A stretch of DNA of 18,034 bases, from NCBI GenBank assembly GCA_964581605.1, contig CAZOPF010000111.1, forward strand, positions 1 to 18,034, in the 5' to 3' direction. A program made the position numbers and the translations under genes. This DNA comes from CAADGU01 sp964581605 (GTDB lineage: Bacteria; Chloroflexota; Anaerolineae; Promineifilales; Promineifilaceae). Of the stretch, positions 6,065 to 13,517 are shown piece by piece. How positions within the stretch are numbered: the stretch's first letter is position 1; every line of letters starts with the position of its first letter. The notes under the pieces were generated by a model. That model was not told the DNA's origin. It did no database searches and saw only the letters and a program-made list of their open reading frames with translations.

Positions 6065-9000
6065 ATGTCTGCCTGGCGCAAATTACCCGCCACATTCTGG
6101 CAACTGCTCATCGTCACTTTGTGGGGTCTGCCGCTCATCACCCCATTGCTCCGGTGGGCGGCCGTTGCNNNNNNNNNNNNNNNNNNNNNNNNNNNNNNNN
6201 NNNNNNNNNNNNNNNNNNNNNNNNNNNNNNNNNNNNNNNNNNNNNNNNNNNNNNNNNNNNNNNNNNNNACAACGGCCGTTGCCTGCACCCACGACGGCCA
6301 TCTGCATTATCACCGTGTGGCCGCTCTGCGCCACGCCTGGGAAAACGGCCTCTATTTCAGCCGATGGCTGCCTGACCTGGCCTTTGGTTACGGCTACCCC
6401 TTTTTTGTTTACCGCGAACCGGCCCCGCTTTATGCTGTGTTGCTGCCGCACCTGCTGGGGCTGCCCCTGCCCGCCGCCGAAAATCTGTTTTATGCCCTTT
6501 GCATTCTGGCAGGTGGCTGGTTCATGTTCCTCTGGGCGCGAGACATCTTTGGTGCGCGGGCCGGCATCATCAGCGCGGTGGCCTATATGACCGCCCCTTA
6601 TGTGCTGGTGGATGCGCTGGTGCGCGGCAATGCGCCAGAATCGTTGGCGCTGTCCTTGCTGCCCCTGCTGTTGTGGGCCGGCCGCCGCTGGCTGCTGGCG
6701 GGTGGGCGCAGATGGTTTGTGGTGGCCGTTTTCACTCTTGCCCTCCTTTCCCTCAGCCACAACATCTCCCTGCTCATATTCGCCCCAACCTTGCTCGTTT
6801 ATCTGCTGGCATTGGCCGTTTTGCACAGGCTGAATTGGCGCACGGCCGTATGCCGCCTGGCACTGCTCTTCATTCTGGGTCTGGGCATGACCGTTTTTTA
6901 TACCGGCAGCGCGGTTTTGGAGATAAACGCCGTTACCTTGCAGCAATCCACCACCACCCGCAACAACGATTTCCACTACAACTTTGCCACCCTGGCCGAA
7001 ATTTTCGCCCCCATCTCCCCGGAAGACCCCACCTTGCTTAATCCGCCGCTCCGTTTTCGCCTGGGGTGGGTGATTACCGCGTTGGCAATTTGGGGCGCGC
7101 TCAGTTGGTTCAGCCTGCGACGATTGGCGATCAGGTCATCTCCAGTAAAAGAGCAGCAGTGGCACATTGCGCTGATGGTGTTGGCTACGGCCGTCTACCT
7201 CTTCATGTCCCTTTCTCCTTCCCTTCCCCTCTGGGAAAATCTGCCACTCATTGATTTTGCCCAATTCCCCTGGCGCTTCATTGGCCGGGCGGCTCTGCCC
7301 ATCGCCCTACTCGCCGGCGCCCCCTTTGTGTGCATTCCCAGGCTGGGCATCGGACTTTGGCGTTCGGACTACCGATTACGCCGCCTTTTTTTCATAGCCC
7401 TTCCCCTGCTCATTCTGGAAGCCATCCCCAACCTCTATCCCAACGTCTGTCGGGCAGATTCATTCCCCACCATTTCGGCCGTACACCACTATGAGCATGA
7501 AACGGGGCTGGTAGGCGTAGACCCTGAGGGCAGTTACTTCCCGCGCACGGTGCAAAAACGCCCCCAGGATTCCCCATTAGAGGCAGATTACCAGGCCGGG
7601 CAAACACCGCAGCGATTTAGCTTTTCATCGTTGCCGGAAGGAGCAAAGGTGGACGAGATGGCGTATCACACCCTGGGCGTCACTTTGCAGCTAACCAGCC
7701 CACAGCCATTTACCGCCACCTACCTGTCGTTCGCCTTTCCTGGCTGGCAGGCCATGGTGGATGGCACGGCCGTACCCATCACTCCCAGCAGCCCAGACGG
7801 CTTGATCACCTTCCCCGTTCCTGCTGGCAGCCATACCATTAGCGTACAGTGGGGCAGCACCCCATTACGCACGGCATTAACGGCCGTCAGCCTGCTGGCA
7901 CTCCTCGCCACCCTCCTGCTGGTCATAGCTGGCAATCGGTTATCGCTATTCAGCCGTCGGCCGCTGCCGGCCCCTGCCAACTGTTTACCGTTCACGGATT
8001 ACTATTTACTGCTCCTCCTGGCCCTGTTCCTGCTGGCCCTGCCATGGCTCATCGGCCGCACCCCCAACCCACTCCGCCGCCCCGCCCCGCCGCTCGTTTG
8101 GGCAACGGCCGTGCTACAAGGTGGCGAGTTACGGCTGGACGGCTTTAACCTTTCTACCACCGAAATAGAAAGCGGCCAGCCATTTGACGTGGATATGGCC
8201 TGGACGGCCGTAGACCACCCTCGTGCCGCCTACCAGACAAACCTCTGGCTCGCCGGGCCAGATGGCCTGCTGTGGAGCGAAAAAGAGACATTCCGCCCCC
8301 GCCTGTATGAAGATGCCCCATCCACCCTCTTCTGGCAGCCGGGCCAGTGGGCCTGGGACAGCCGCGAAGTGCAAACGCTGCCCGGCACACCGCCCGGGGT
8401 GTATGATCTCGTGCTCACGCTTTTCAACCGGGACACCTTACAACCCGTTACACTGACGGATGCGGCCGGGCAGGTGTTGGGGCCAACGGCCGTCATCGGG
8501 CAAATAGAAGTGGTGCCCACTGATGACCAGCCGGCCTTTGCACCTCAGTTCCCGCTGGCGGCCGCTATTGGCAGCGTGGGTTGGACACTGCTTGGCTATA
8601 ACCAGGACAGGGGCGAAGCCGCTCCTGGTGATCCCTTTTTGCTGACGCTCTTCTGGGAACGCGAGGATGCGCCAGCTGACACTTTCCGCTTGACGTTGCA
8701 AGATGAAGGCGGGCAAACTGTGCATGAGTGGGAACTGCCCATCGTGGCTACGGCCGTGCCTGCCCTCACCCTGCCCAACCACAGCCGTATCCGCAGCCAA
8801 CATTTACTGCGCCTGCCGGTTGATCTGACCGACGGCCGCTACCAATGGCGCATTGAAAATGATACGGCTCTGGGTGAACTGACCATTCACGCCCCCGCCC
8901 GTATCATGACGCCGCCAGCAATGGATACGGCCGTTGCCATTCCCTTCCGCCAGCCCGGCAATGTGCCCCTTGCCACCCTTATCGGTTACTCAATCTCCAA

Positions 9001-9307
9001 TCTCCAATCTCCAATCTCCCTTTATTGGCGCGCCGACGCCATTTTCCCCGCCACCTACCACGTCTTCGTCCATCTGGTAGATGAAACCGGCCAGATCATG
9101 GCCCAATCTGATGGCGAACCGGCCAACTGGACACGCCCCACCACCGGCTGGCTGCCCGGTGAATACATCACTGATCCCCACACCCTCTCCCTGCCTGCTA
9201 AACTGCCACCGGGTAATTTCGCCCTGCGCATTGGCCTATACGATCCCCAAACCGGCCAGCGGCTGCAAACGGATACGGCCGATTTCATCCAAATCCCCCT
9301 CCGTTAA
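6065..9307 (+). CDS. Giant PTPS-related polytopic membrane protein with beta-rich C-terminal modules
   Basis: About 1,080 codons including 34 hidden by an N gap, so the true length is uncertain. The N-terminal half is a many-helix membrane protein like the Chloroflexota proteins labelled '6-pyruvoyl-tetrahydropterin synthase-related' (PF10131), which have a glycosyltransferase-C/YfhO-like topology. After the first membrane helix comes the loop signature THDGHLHYHR (about residues 75-84), then FGYGYPFF and APYVLVDALVRGNAPES, typical of the family. A soluble loop follows (about 460-600), then two more membrane helices (about 603-664). The remaining 400 residues appear to hold three related beta-sandwich modules, starting near 8130, 8580 and 8975, each with a LW/FWE/LYW-type strand and a PPG.Y/F.L.(I/L).L(Y/F) closing strand. 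The role is probably in the envelope, perhaps in lipid-linked sugar transfer; no catalytic residue can be named. The start lacks a ribosome site. Confidence 0.8.
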   Translation: MSAWRKLPATFWQLLIVTLWGLPLITPLLRWAAVXXXXXXXXXXXXXXXXXXXXXXXXXXXXXXXXXXTTAVACTHDGHLHYHRVAALRHAWENGLYFSRWLPDLAFGYGYPFFVYREPAPLYAVLLPHLLGLPLPAAENLFYALCILAGGWFMFLWARDIFGARAGIISAVAYMTAPYVLVDALVRGNAPESLALSLLPLLLWAGRRWLLAGGRRWFVVAVFTLALLSLSHNISLLIFAPTLLVYLLALAVLHRLNWRTAVCRLALLFILGLGMTVFYTGSAVLEINAVTLQQSTTTRNNDFHYNFATLAEIFAPISPEDPTLLNPPLRFRLGWVITALAIWGALSWFSLRRLAIRSSPVKEQQWHIALMVLATAVYLFMSLSPSLPLWENLPLIDFAQFPWRFIGRAALPIALLAGAPFVCIPRLGIGLWRSDYRLRRLFFIALPLLILEAIPNLYPNVCRADSFPTISAVHHYEHETGLVGVDPEGSYFPRTVQKRPQDSPLEADYQAGQTPQRFSFSSLPEGAKVDEMAYHTLGVTLQLTSPQPFTATYLSFAFPGWQAMVDGTAVPITPSSPDGLITFPVPAGSHTISVQWGSTPLRTALTAVSLLALLATLLLVIAGNRLSLFSRRPLPAPANCLPFTDYYLLLLLALFLLALPWLIGRTPNPLRRPAPPLVWATAVLQGGELRLDGFNLSTTEIESGQPFDVDMAWTAVDHPRAAYQTNLWLAGPDGLLWSEKETFRPRLYEDAPSTLFWQPGQWAWDSREVQTLPGTPPGVYDLVLTLFNRDTLQPVTLTDAAGQVLGPTAVIGQIEVVPTDDQPAFAPQFPLAAAIGSVGWTLLGYNQDRGEAAPGDPFLLTLFWEREDAPADTFRLTLQDEGGQTVHEWELPIVATAVPALTLPNHSRIRSQHLLRLPVDLTDGRYQWRIENDTALGELTIHAPARIMTPPAMDTAVAIPFRQPGNVPLATLIGYSISNLQSPISLYWRADAIFPATYHVFVHLVDETGQIMAQSDGEPANWTRPTTGWLPGEYITDPHTLSLPAKLPPGNFALRIGLYDPQTGQRLQTDTADFIQIPLR
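6169..6268. other. Scaffold gap of 100 Ns, probably spurious
   Basis: Exactly 100 Ns. The 10 bases CGGCCGTTGC occur immediately before the gap and again 4 bases after it, in the same reading frame. Collapsing them gives WAAVACTHDGH, a plausible uninterrupted junction for this family. Confidence 0.7.
8991..9018 (+). repeat. Four perfect copies of the heptamer CAATCTC inside a coding region
   Basis: Four tandem 7-bp units encode ISNLQSPIS at the start of the third C-terminal module of the large membrane protein. As 7 is not a multiple of 3, gain or loss of one unit would shift the frame and remove about the last 95 residues. Confidence 0.85.
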
Positions 9308-9404
9308 TGCACCTCATACAAAAATCCAACACTTCTCTGATTTTCCGCCAACAATTTTCTAACGGCTCGACCAGAAAATCTCCTTTGTATTTATTCCAGG
9401 TTCA

Positions 9405-9431
9405 GATTGGGTCAATGAGAGTGAACCAATC
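9405..9431. promoter_or_regulatory. Inverted repeat upstream of hsp20, candidate heat-shock operator
   Basis: Arms GATTGGGTCA and TGAACCAATC pair at 9 of 10 positions around a 7-nt loop (ATGAGAG), 26 nt before the hsp20 ATG and upstream of its AAGGAGAG ribosome site. It is not the CIRCE element. A regulatory role is inferred from position only. Confidence 0.4.
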
Positions 9432-9457
9432 AATCAGGTACGTAAAGGAGAGACAAA

Positions 9458-9883
9458 ATGACCAAAATTGTACGTTGGAATCGGGTGGACCCCACCAATC
9501 TTTTTGATGAATTTGAACGTGTATTAAACCGGCCTGCCCTGCGCTGGAACAATGAGTGGAGTGTGGCGCTGGATGTGGCTGAAAATGAAGAGGGGTATAT
9601 CGTTAAGGCCTCGCTGCCGGGCGTCACCGCCGACGATGTGGAATTAACATTGGAAGATAACGTCCTCACCATCAAAGGCGAAATCAAAGCAGACGAAACC
9701 ATTGAAGACGCCCAATATCATGTGCGTGAACGTCGCTTTGGCAGCTTCAGCCGTAGTATTCGCTTCCCGGTGCAGGTGAACAGCACGGCCGTCACTGCCA
9801 GCTTTGAAAATGGCGTTTTGCGCCTGCATGTGCCCAAAGCTGAAGAAGTTAAACCTAAGCGGATCGAAATTAAAACTGCTTAA
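9458..9883 (+). CDS. hsp20: Small heat shock protein, Hsp20/alpha-crystallin family
   Basis: 141 residues, the usual size for bacterial Hsp20 chaperones, which bind unfolding proteins without ATP and hold them for refolding. The alpha-crystallin domain spans about 34-135, with the conserved strand-turn VKASLPGV (about 48-55) and the family's G-x-L signature as ENGVLRLHVPK near the C-terminus. The tail carries the oligomerising I-x-I motif in KRIEIK. A strong ribosome site (AAAGGAGAG) precedes the ATG. The gene is probably monocistronic: it has an inverted repeat in front and a terminator behind. Confidence 0.96.
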   Translation: MTKIVRWNRVDPTNLFDEFERVLNRPALRWNNEWSVALDVAENEEGYIVKASLPGVTADDVELTLEDNVLTIKGEIKADETIEDAQYHVRERRFGSFSRSIRFPVQVNSTAVTASFENGVLRLHVPKAEEVKPKRIEIKTA

Positions 9884-9923
9884 CTGTAAGAAACAATTTT
9901 CCTCCTCTTTTTTTTGTAAAAAG

Positions 9924-9950
9924 CGCCAGCCAATGCGGCTGGCGTTTTTT
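9924..9950 (+). terminator. Rho-independent terminator after hsp20
   Basis: An 8-bp GC-rich stem CGCCAGCC/GGCTGGCG with a 5-nt loop is followed by six Ts, about 40 nt beyond the hsp20 stop. This is the clearest intrinsic terminator in the window. Confidence 0.9.
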
Positions 9951-10028
9951 CTTGCGTTTGCTGGAAGTCCTATAGGGCGGCCTGGAAAAATCTGCTACCA
10001 TAACGGCCGTATAACCTGCAGGAGAACC

Positions 10029-10859
10029 ATGCAAACAATCGGCCGGTATGAAGTTGAAGCGGAATTAGGCGAGGGGGCTACGGCCGCTGTTTTTCTGGCC
10101 CATGATCCGCTGACACGGCGGCAGGTGGCCATCAAAGTCATCCCCTACGGCCGTACCGATAACCCCCTCTTCACCCACTTCTTCCACCAGGAAGCCGAAG
10201 CCATTGCCACCCTTACCCATCCGGCTGTTGTTCCCGTTTATGATTTTGGCTGGCACGGCGAGCAGGTGTATATGGTCATGCGTTATTTGCCCGGTGGCAC
10301 ACTCATTGACCGGCTGAAAGCGGGCCACATCTCCCCGGACGATCTCAACAGCCTGATGAAACGATTAGCCGGAGCGTTGGACGAGGCGCATCGGCGGGGC
10401 ATCATTCACCGCGATGTCAAACCAGCCAACATCTTGTATGACCAGGAAAATCAGGCCTATCTGGCCGATTTTGGCCTGGCAAAGTTCGCCCGGCGCAGTT
10501 CCGGCCTGACCAAAGAATTAACCGTCGGCACCCCCCACTACATGAGTCCTGAACATCTACGCGGGGAGACGTTGGACGGCCGTGCCGACATCTACGCCCT
10601 GGGTGTGGTGCTGTTTGAATGTCTGGCTCGCCGCCTGCCCTATCCCTACAAAGACCTGGTGCAGGCCGCCAAAGCCAGCCTGCGTGACCCCATCCCCAAC
10701 ATCTGTGAACTGCGCCCTGAGTTGCCCGCTTATTGGCATACCATCCTGCAACAGGCGTTAGCCAAAAACAGGGAAGAGCGTTACCAGACGGCCGTTGCCC
10801 TGGCCGCCGATGTAGACCTGGCCCTCACCCGTCGCTGGCATTTACGGGCGCTGGCCTGA
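10029..10859 (+). CDS. Compact soluble eukaryotic-like Ser/Thr protein kinase
   Basis: 276 residues that are almost entirely kinase domain; most bacterial relatives also carry a membrane helix and sensor domains, absent here. Motifs in order: Gly-rich loop GEGATAAV (14-21), catalytic Lys36 in VAIK, Glu55 of helix C, catalytic loop HRDVKPAN (127-134), DFG (147-149), GTPHYMSPE (167-175) and DIYALGVVLFE (187-197). All residues needed for phosphotransfer are present, so it should be active and cytosolic. The ATG at 10029 has GGAG 4-5 nt upstream; the open frame extends further 5' to 9804 through the hsp20 end and terminator, which is not plausible coding sequence. The substrate is unknown. Confidence 0.93.
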   Translation: MQTIGRYEVEAELGEGATAAVFLAHDPLTRRQVAIKVIPYGRTDNPLFTHFFHQEAEAIATLTHPAVVPVYDFGWHGEQVYMVMRYLPGGTLIDRLKAGHISPDDLNSLMKRLAGALDEAHRRGIIHRDVKPANILYDQENQAYLADFGLAKFARRSSGLTKELTVGTPHYMSPEHLRGETLDGRADIYALGVVLFECLARRLPYPYKDLVQAAKASLRDPIPNICELRPELPAYWHTILQQALAKNREERYQTAVALAADVDLALTRRWHLRALA

Positions 10860-10884
10860 GCAGACGAATGAGATTAGGAGACCA

Positions 10885-10925
10885 GGAGATTGCGAGACTG
10901 GTAGTCTCTCAGTCTCTTAATCTCC
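10885..10925. terminator. Hairpin between convergent genes, possible bidirectional terminator
   Basis: GGAGATTgcGAGACT (10885-10899) pairs with AGTCTCttAATCTCC (10911-10925), giving 7 + 6 bp separated by a 2-nt mismatch with an 11-nt loop. It sits between the kinase (plus) and EamA (minus) stop codons and overlaps the latter. There is no long T run, so termination strength is uncertain. Confidence 0.45.
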
Positions 10926-11768
10926 TCCTCCCAACACCACCAACCCACCCAAAATCAACCCCATGCCAGCCAACATCGGCCCAGAAACAGGTTCATCGAG
11001 CAAGAAAATGCCCAGGAGCGCAGCCGTCAATGGTTCGGCCAGGGAGAGCGTCACGGCCGTGGCCACTGGCGTTTGCACCAATCCCCGTGTATAGAGCAAA
11101 TAAGCGAGCGCGGTAGCCATTAGCCCCAACCAGACGGCCGTTAACAAGCCTGATGTCTCGGTTATCCAGTTTATGGCAACAAACAAGAGGAGTGGCAGCA
11201 AAAATAAGGCACCAGTGCTGAACAGAACGGCCGTCACCGCTTCCGGCGCATGGTCGGCCAATAACGTTTTGGTCTGCAAAGCAAACAGGGCATAACTGCC
11301 TCCCGCCCCCAATGTGAGCAATATCCCCCCGGTGTTGACCGTTAGCTCACCCCCGGACAGCGCCAGCAAGACGCACCCGCCCACCGCACAAGCTGTCGCC
11401 GCCAACCAGCGAGCCGACGGCCGTACTCCCCATCCGGCCCACTGCCCCAATCCGGCAATCACCGGCGCGCTGCCAATGGCTACCATGGTACCCACTGCTA
11501 CGCCAGTACGGGCCACCCCGGCAAAGAAAAAGGGTTGGTAAGCGGCCACCGCCAACGCCCCCAGGAGCAAGGGACGTTTATGCCAGGCACGGCCGTCGCC
11601 TAACCGCCCCCGCCCCCATGCCCACAGCAGCAGCACACCCCCGCCAATCGCCAATCGCGCTGCCCCCACCGCCAGCGAGGACGCGCCCGCCGGTGCTAAC
11701 GCCTGGGCCGTGCCCGTTGTGCCCCACAACACCGCCGCCAGCAACACATACACCTGGCCCGATTTCAT
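10917..11768 (-). CDS. EamA/DMT-superfamily transporter
   Basis: 283 residues forming about ten membrane helices in two related halves, the classic EamA (drug/metabolite transporter) layout. The first helix carries the family pattern LLAAVLWGTTGTAQALAP, here in two pieces (VLLAAVLWGTTG, TAQALAPAG), and the last EamA repeat has LAEPLTAALLGIFLLDEPVSG (TLSLAEPLTAALL then GIFLLDEP). Such proteins export or import small metabolites or amino acids in the cytoplasmic membrane; the substrate cannot be read from sequence. I chose the ATG at 11768 because it overlaps the TGA of the upstream nucleotidyltransferase gene as ATGA, a typical translational coupling signal; the 28-codon upstream extension lies inside that gene. 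Confidence 0.92.
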   Translation of the reverse strand: MKSGQVYVLLAAVLWGTTGTAQALAPAGASSLAVGAARLAIGGGVLLLWAWGRGRLGDGRAWHKRPLLLGALAVAAYQPFFFAGVARTGVAVGTMVAIGSAPVIAGLGQWAGWGVRPSARWLAATACAVGGCVLLALSGGELTVNTGGILLTLGAGGSYALFALQTKTLLADHAPEAVTAVLFSTGALFLLPLLLFVAINWITETSGLLTAVWLGLMATALAYLLYTRGLVQTPVATAVTLSLAEPLTAALLGIFLLDEPVSGPMLAGMGLILGGLVVLGGGD

Positions 11769-12331
11769 GCGCCGGTTATCTGATTTCTTGTTTTGGTATA
11801 TCGCTCTAACAATTCTGGACGTTCCAATGCCTCGGCAAATTGTTCTAGCCAATGATAAATATAAGTTTGGTCAAGTTTGTCCCCCTGGCGAATCAAAACC
11901 CCCTCAATATCGTTCCAATCTTTTTCACGCTCTGATATCGCTTTGTGAATGATTAAATCTTCGGCCGTACATGCCAGAAATGAAACCCCTTCTAATTCAA
12001 TAACCACTGCGTTCTCGACTGCCAATTGCTCATAAGGCAAAAAACCTAAGCCAAGATCAACAGGAATCCCATTACTGGCTAAAATGGGAGCAACATAGGT
12101 TTGTTTCACAAAATGAACCGGGTCTTGGACTCGAAATGCAAATTGCTGGCTAATCAATTTAACAAAATCGTCAATTGTCAAGTCCCCTGGCAAAACTTTG
12201 AAATCAGCATCCAGAGTTGCTCGCGGCATCCCCCAAGCGGCATTGGCAATTCCGCCAATGATCAAGTAACTGATATGATGTTTTTCAAGAAAGGTCTTGA
12301 CTTCGTGCAATGCTTGTAGTTGGTTGAGCAT
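11765..12331 (-). CDS. Nucleotidyltransferase-fold protein, AbiEii/DUF6036-like
   Basis: 188 residues. The motif order is that of minimal nucleotidyltransferases related to AbiEii-type toxins: IIGGIANAAWG (about 24-34), the metal-binding pair in RATLDADF (Asp41, Asp43), a third acidic residue in IPVDLGLG (Asp92), and the helical signature AEDLIIHK...REKDWNDIEG (about 123-144). Members transfer NMP groups to proteins or RNA; some are toxins with an adjacent antitoxin. Its start overlaps the preceding small gene by 47 bp, and its stop overlaps the transporter ATG. The gene is visibly more AT-rich than its neighbours and has no exact ACGGCCGT copy, suggesting acquisition. Toxin function is inference; a housekeeping nucleotidyltransferase is also possible. 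Confidence 0.8.
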   Translation of the reverse strand: MLNQLQALHEVKTFLEKHHISYLIIGGIANAAWGMPRATLDADFKVLPGDLTIDDFVKLISQQFAFRVQDPVHFVKQTYVAPILASNGIPVDLGLGFLPYEQLAVENAVVIELEGVSFLACTAEDLIIHKAISEREKDWNDIEGVLIRQGDKLDQTYIYHWLEQFAEALERPELLERYTKTRNQITGA

Positions 12332-12608
12332 GACCCATTGTCCTGGCTGCTTTCTGCCGAATTGCCAAATAGCTTATCCATTGCGCCTTATTTTGATTGA
12401 TAACAAATCTATCTCCTGCTCCTGTTAACTGCAGTACTAAGGAGCGGAGTTGGAAAAACTGAATCAATCCCTCGCCTATTGAAAGAGAAGGCAAATAGAT
12501 CATTTGCTCTTGAGCTTCCCACACATTGAAACGCTGGTATCCTGCTAATAACTCAGTGGGTGTTGGTTTATTTATAGTGGGTTCAAGCACATTCATACCC
12601 TTTTCCAT
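12285..12608 (-). CDS. Small protein overlapping the nucleotidyltransferase, candidate partner/antitoxin
   Basis: 107 residues from the ATG at 12608 (or 103 from the ATG at 12596). I do not recognise the family. It is soluble and looks helical, with an aromatic core (GYQRFNVWEAQEQ, then GLIQFFQLRSLVLQL and QNKAQWISYLAIRQ) and a basic/Thr/Ser tail. The final 47 bp overlap the start of the nucleotidyltransferase gene in another frame, the close coupling expected of a two-component operon. An extended -10 box lies immediately upstream. A role as cognate partner or antitoxin is a guess from position and size. Confidence 0.6.
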   Translation of the reverse strand: MEKGMNVLEPTINKPTPTELLAGYQRFNVWEAQEQMIYLPSLSIGEGLIQFFQLRSLVLQLTGAGDRFVINQNKAQWISYLAIRQKAARTMGHAQPTTSIARSQDLS

Positions 12609-12615
12609 AATCGCT

Positions 12616-12624
12616 ATTATACCA
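12616..12624 (-). promoter_or_regulatory. Extended -10 promoter for the small-protein/nucleotidyltransferase operon
   Basis: TGGTATAAT on the minus strand is a consensus extended -10 element. The start site would be about 12609, directly at the ATG at 12608, so the transcript may be leaderless. No good -35 hexamer is present, which an extended -10 can tolerate. Confidence 0.5.
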
Positions 12625-12628
12625 TTGC

Positions 12629-13507
12629 TTATCGTTTGAATAGCCGTTTTGAATAGGGCAAGGTATACAGCCAGAGGCCAATCACGGCCGTAACCAGTGT
12701 ATTGATCACCAGGGCGGTTGAGGGGTTTTGCACGGCCGTAAACACCATCAACGTCAGGTAGCTAAAAAAGAACACCGGCAGCGCCAGCACCGGCCAATCC
12801 ACCGGATTATCACGCTGAAAGGTGCGGTAATAGGGGGCCACCAATGCCGCGGCAATGATAATCCAGGCCAGCACCATTATCCCTTGCAGCCCCTCCCGCA
12901 GCACGGGCGTCACCGTCAGCCGCTCAAAAGCCGCCAGCGCCACAAACAAGATGCCCAACGACACCACCATCACCCCGGCCAGAATCAGCAGTTGGCGCAG
13001 CAGCCCCTGTGTGGCCGCCTGAAAACGTTGGCTGGCAAATTGCCACACACCGGAAAGGGCGGTAATCACCACCAGCCAGCCAAAAAAGTTGCCAAATGGA
13101 ATACCCAACCAGGGGCCGGGCGGCGTCCATTCCCAATAGCCTAACTGGGCCGCAATCGGATCCATGCACAGATCAATGATAATCGCCAGCAGCCCATCCA
13201 GCCACGGCCGGCGGCCCAATGGCAGCCCCAACTTTGCGCTGGTTTGCACGGCCGTATAAAAAATCATGCCCCAACTCAGCGCCACCGCCAGCGGCACCGC
13301 CCCCGGCAGCATGATGTGGAACTTACCATACACATACGCATGGTAATCCCGAATATCCATGTATTCCAACAAATAGCCATACAGCATGGCCATCACCAGG
13401 GTCAGCAGCATATACCGCCCCTGCTTCCCGGCCTGCCACAGCAGCAGCACCGCCAACACATACGCGCCAATCTCAATGCCTGTGAAATACCAGGGAATCG
13501 TGGTCAT
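12629..13507 (-). CDS. Carotenoid biosynthesis family membrane protein (CruF/DUF422-like)
   Basis: 292 residues with about eight membrane helices. The segment DLCMDPIAAQLGYWEW (about residues 131-146), followed by GPWLGIPFGNFFGWL, is the signature of the PF04240 carotenoid biosynthesis family, whose studied members (CruF) hydrate the terminal double bond of acyclic carotenoids in the membrane. The ATG at 13507 has AGGAGG 5 nt upstream; an earlier ATG at 13528 lies before that site and is rejected. No other carotenoid gene is in the window, so the substrate is unknown and a non-carotenoid role is possible. It follows the cyclase gene on the same strand after a 93-bp repeat-rich spacer. Confidence 0.85.
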   Translation of the reverse strand: MTTIPWYFTGIEIGAYVLAVLLLWQAGKQGRYMLLTLVMAMLYGYLLEYMDIRDYHAYVYGKFHIMLPGAVPLAVALSWGMIFYTAVQTSAKLGLPLGRRPWLDGLLAIIIDLCMDPIAAQLGYWEWTPPGPWLGIPFGNFFGWLVVITALSGVWQFASQRFQAATQGLLRQLLILAGVMVVSLGILFVALAAFERLTVTPVLREGLQGIMVLAWIIIAAALVAPYYRTFQRDNPVDWPVLALPVFFFSYLTLMVFTAVQNPSTALVINTLVTAVIGLWLYTLPYSKRLFKR

Positions 13508-13517
13508 TTTTCCTCCT

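Noticed and set aside
6083..6976. A 297-codon minus-strand open frame running through the first N gap
   Set aside because: It is antisense to the large membrane protein, Gln/Gly-rich without domain signal, and kept open partly by unknown bases.
9804..10028. Extended N-terminus of the protein kinase
   Set aside because: It would run through the hsp20 C-terminus and its terminator; the ATG at 10029 has a ribosome site and begins just before the kinase fold.
11769..11852. Upstream start of the EamA transporter
   Set aside because: The extension overlaps the nucleotidyltransferase, is Arg-rich and would precede a normal first membrane helix; the ATGA overlap gives a better start.
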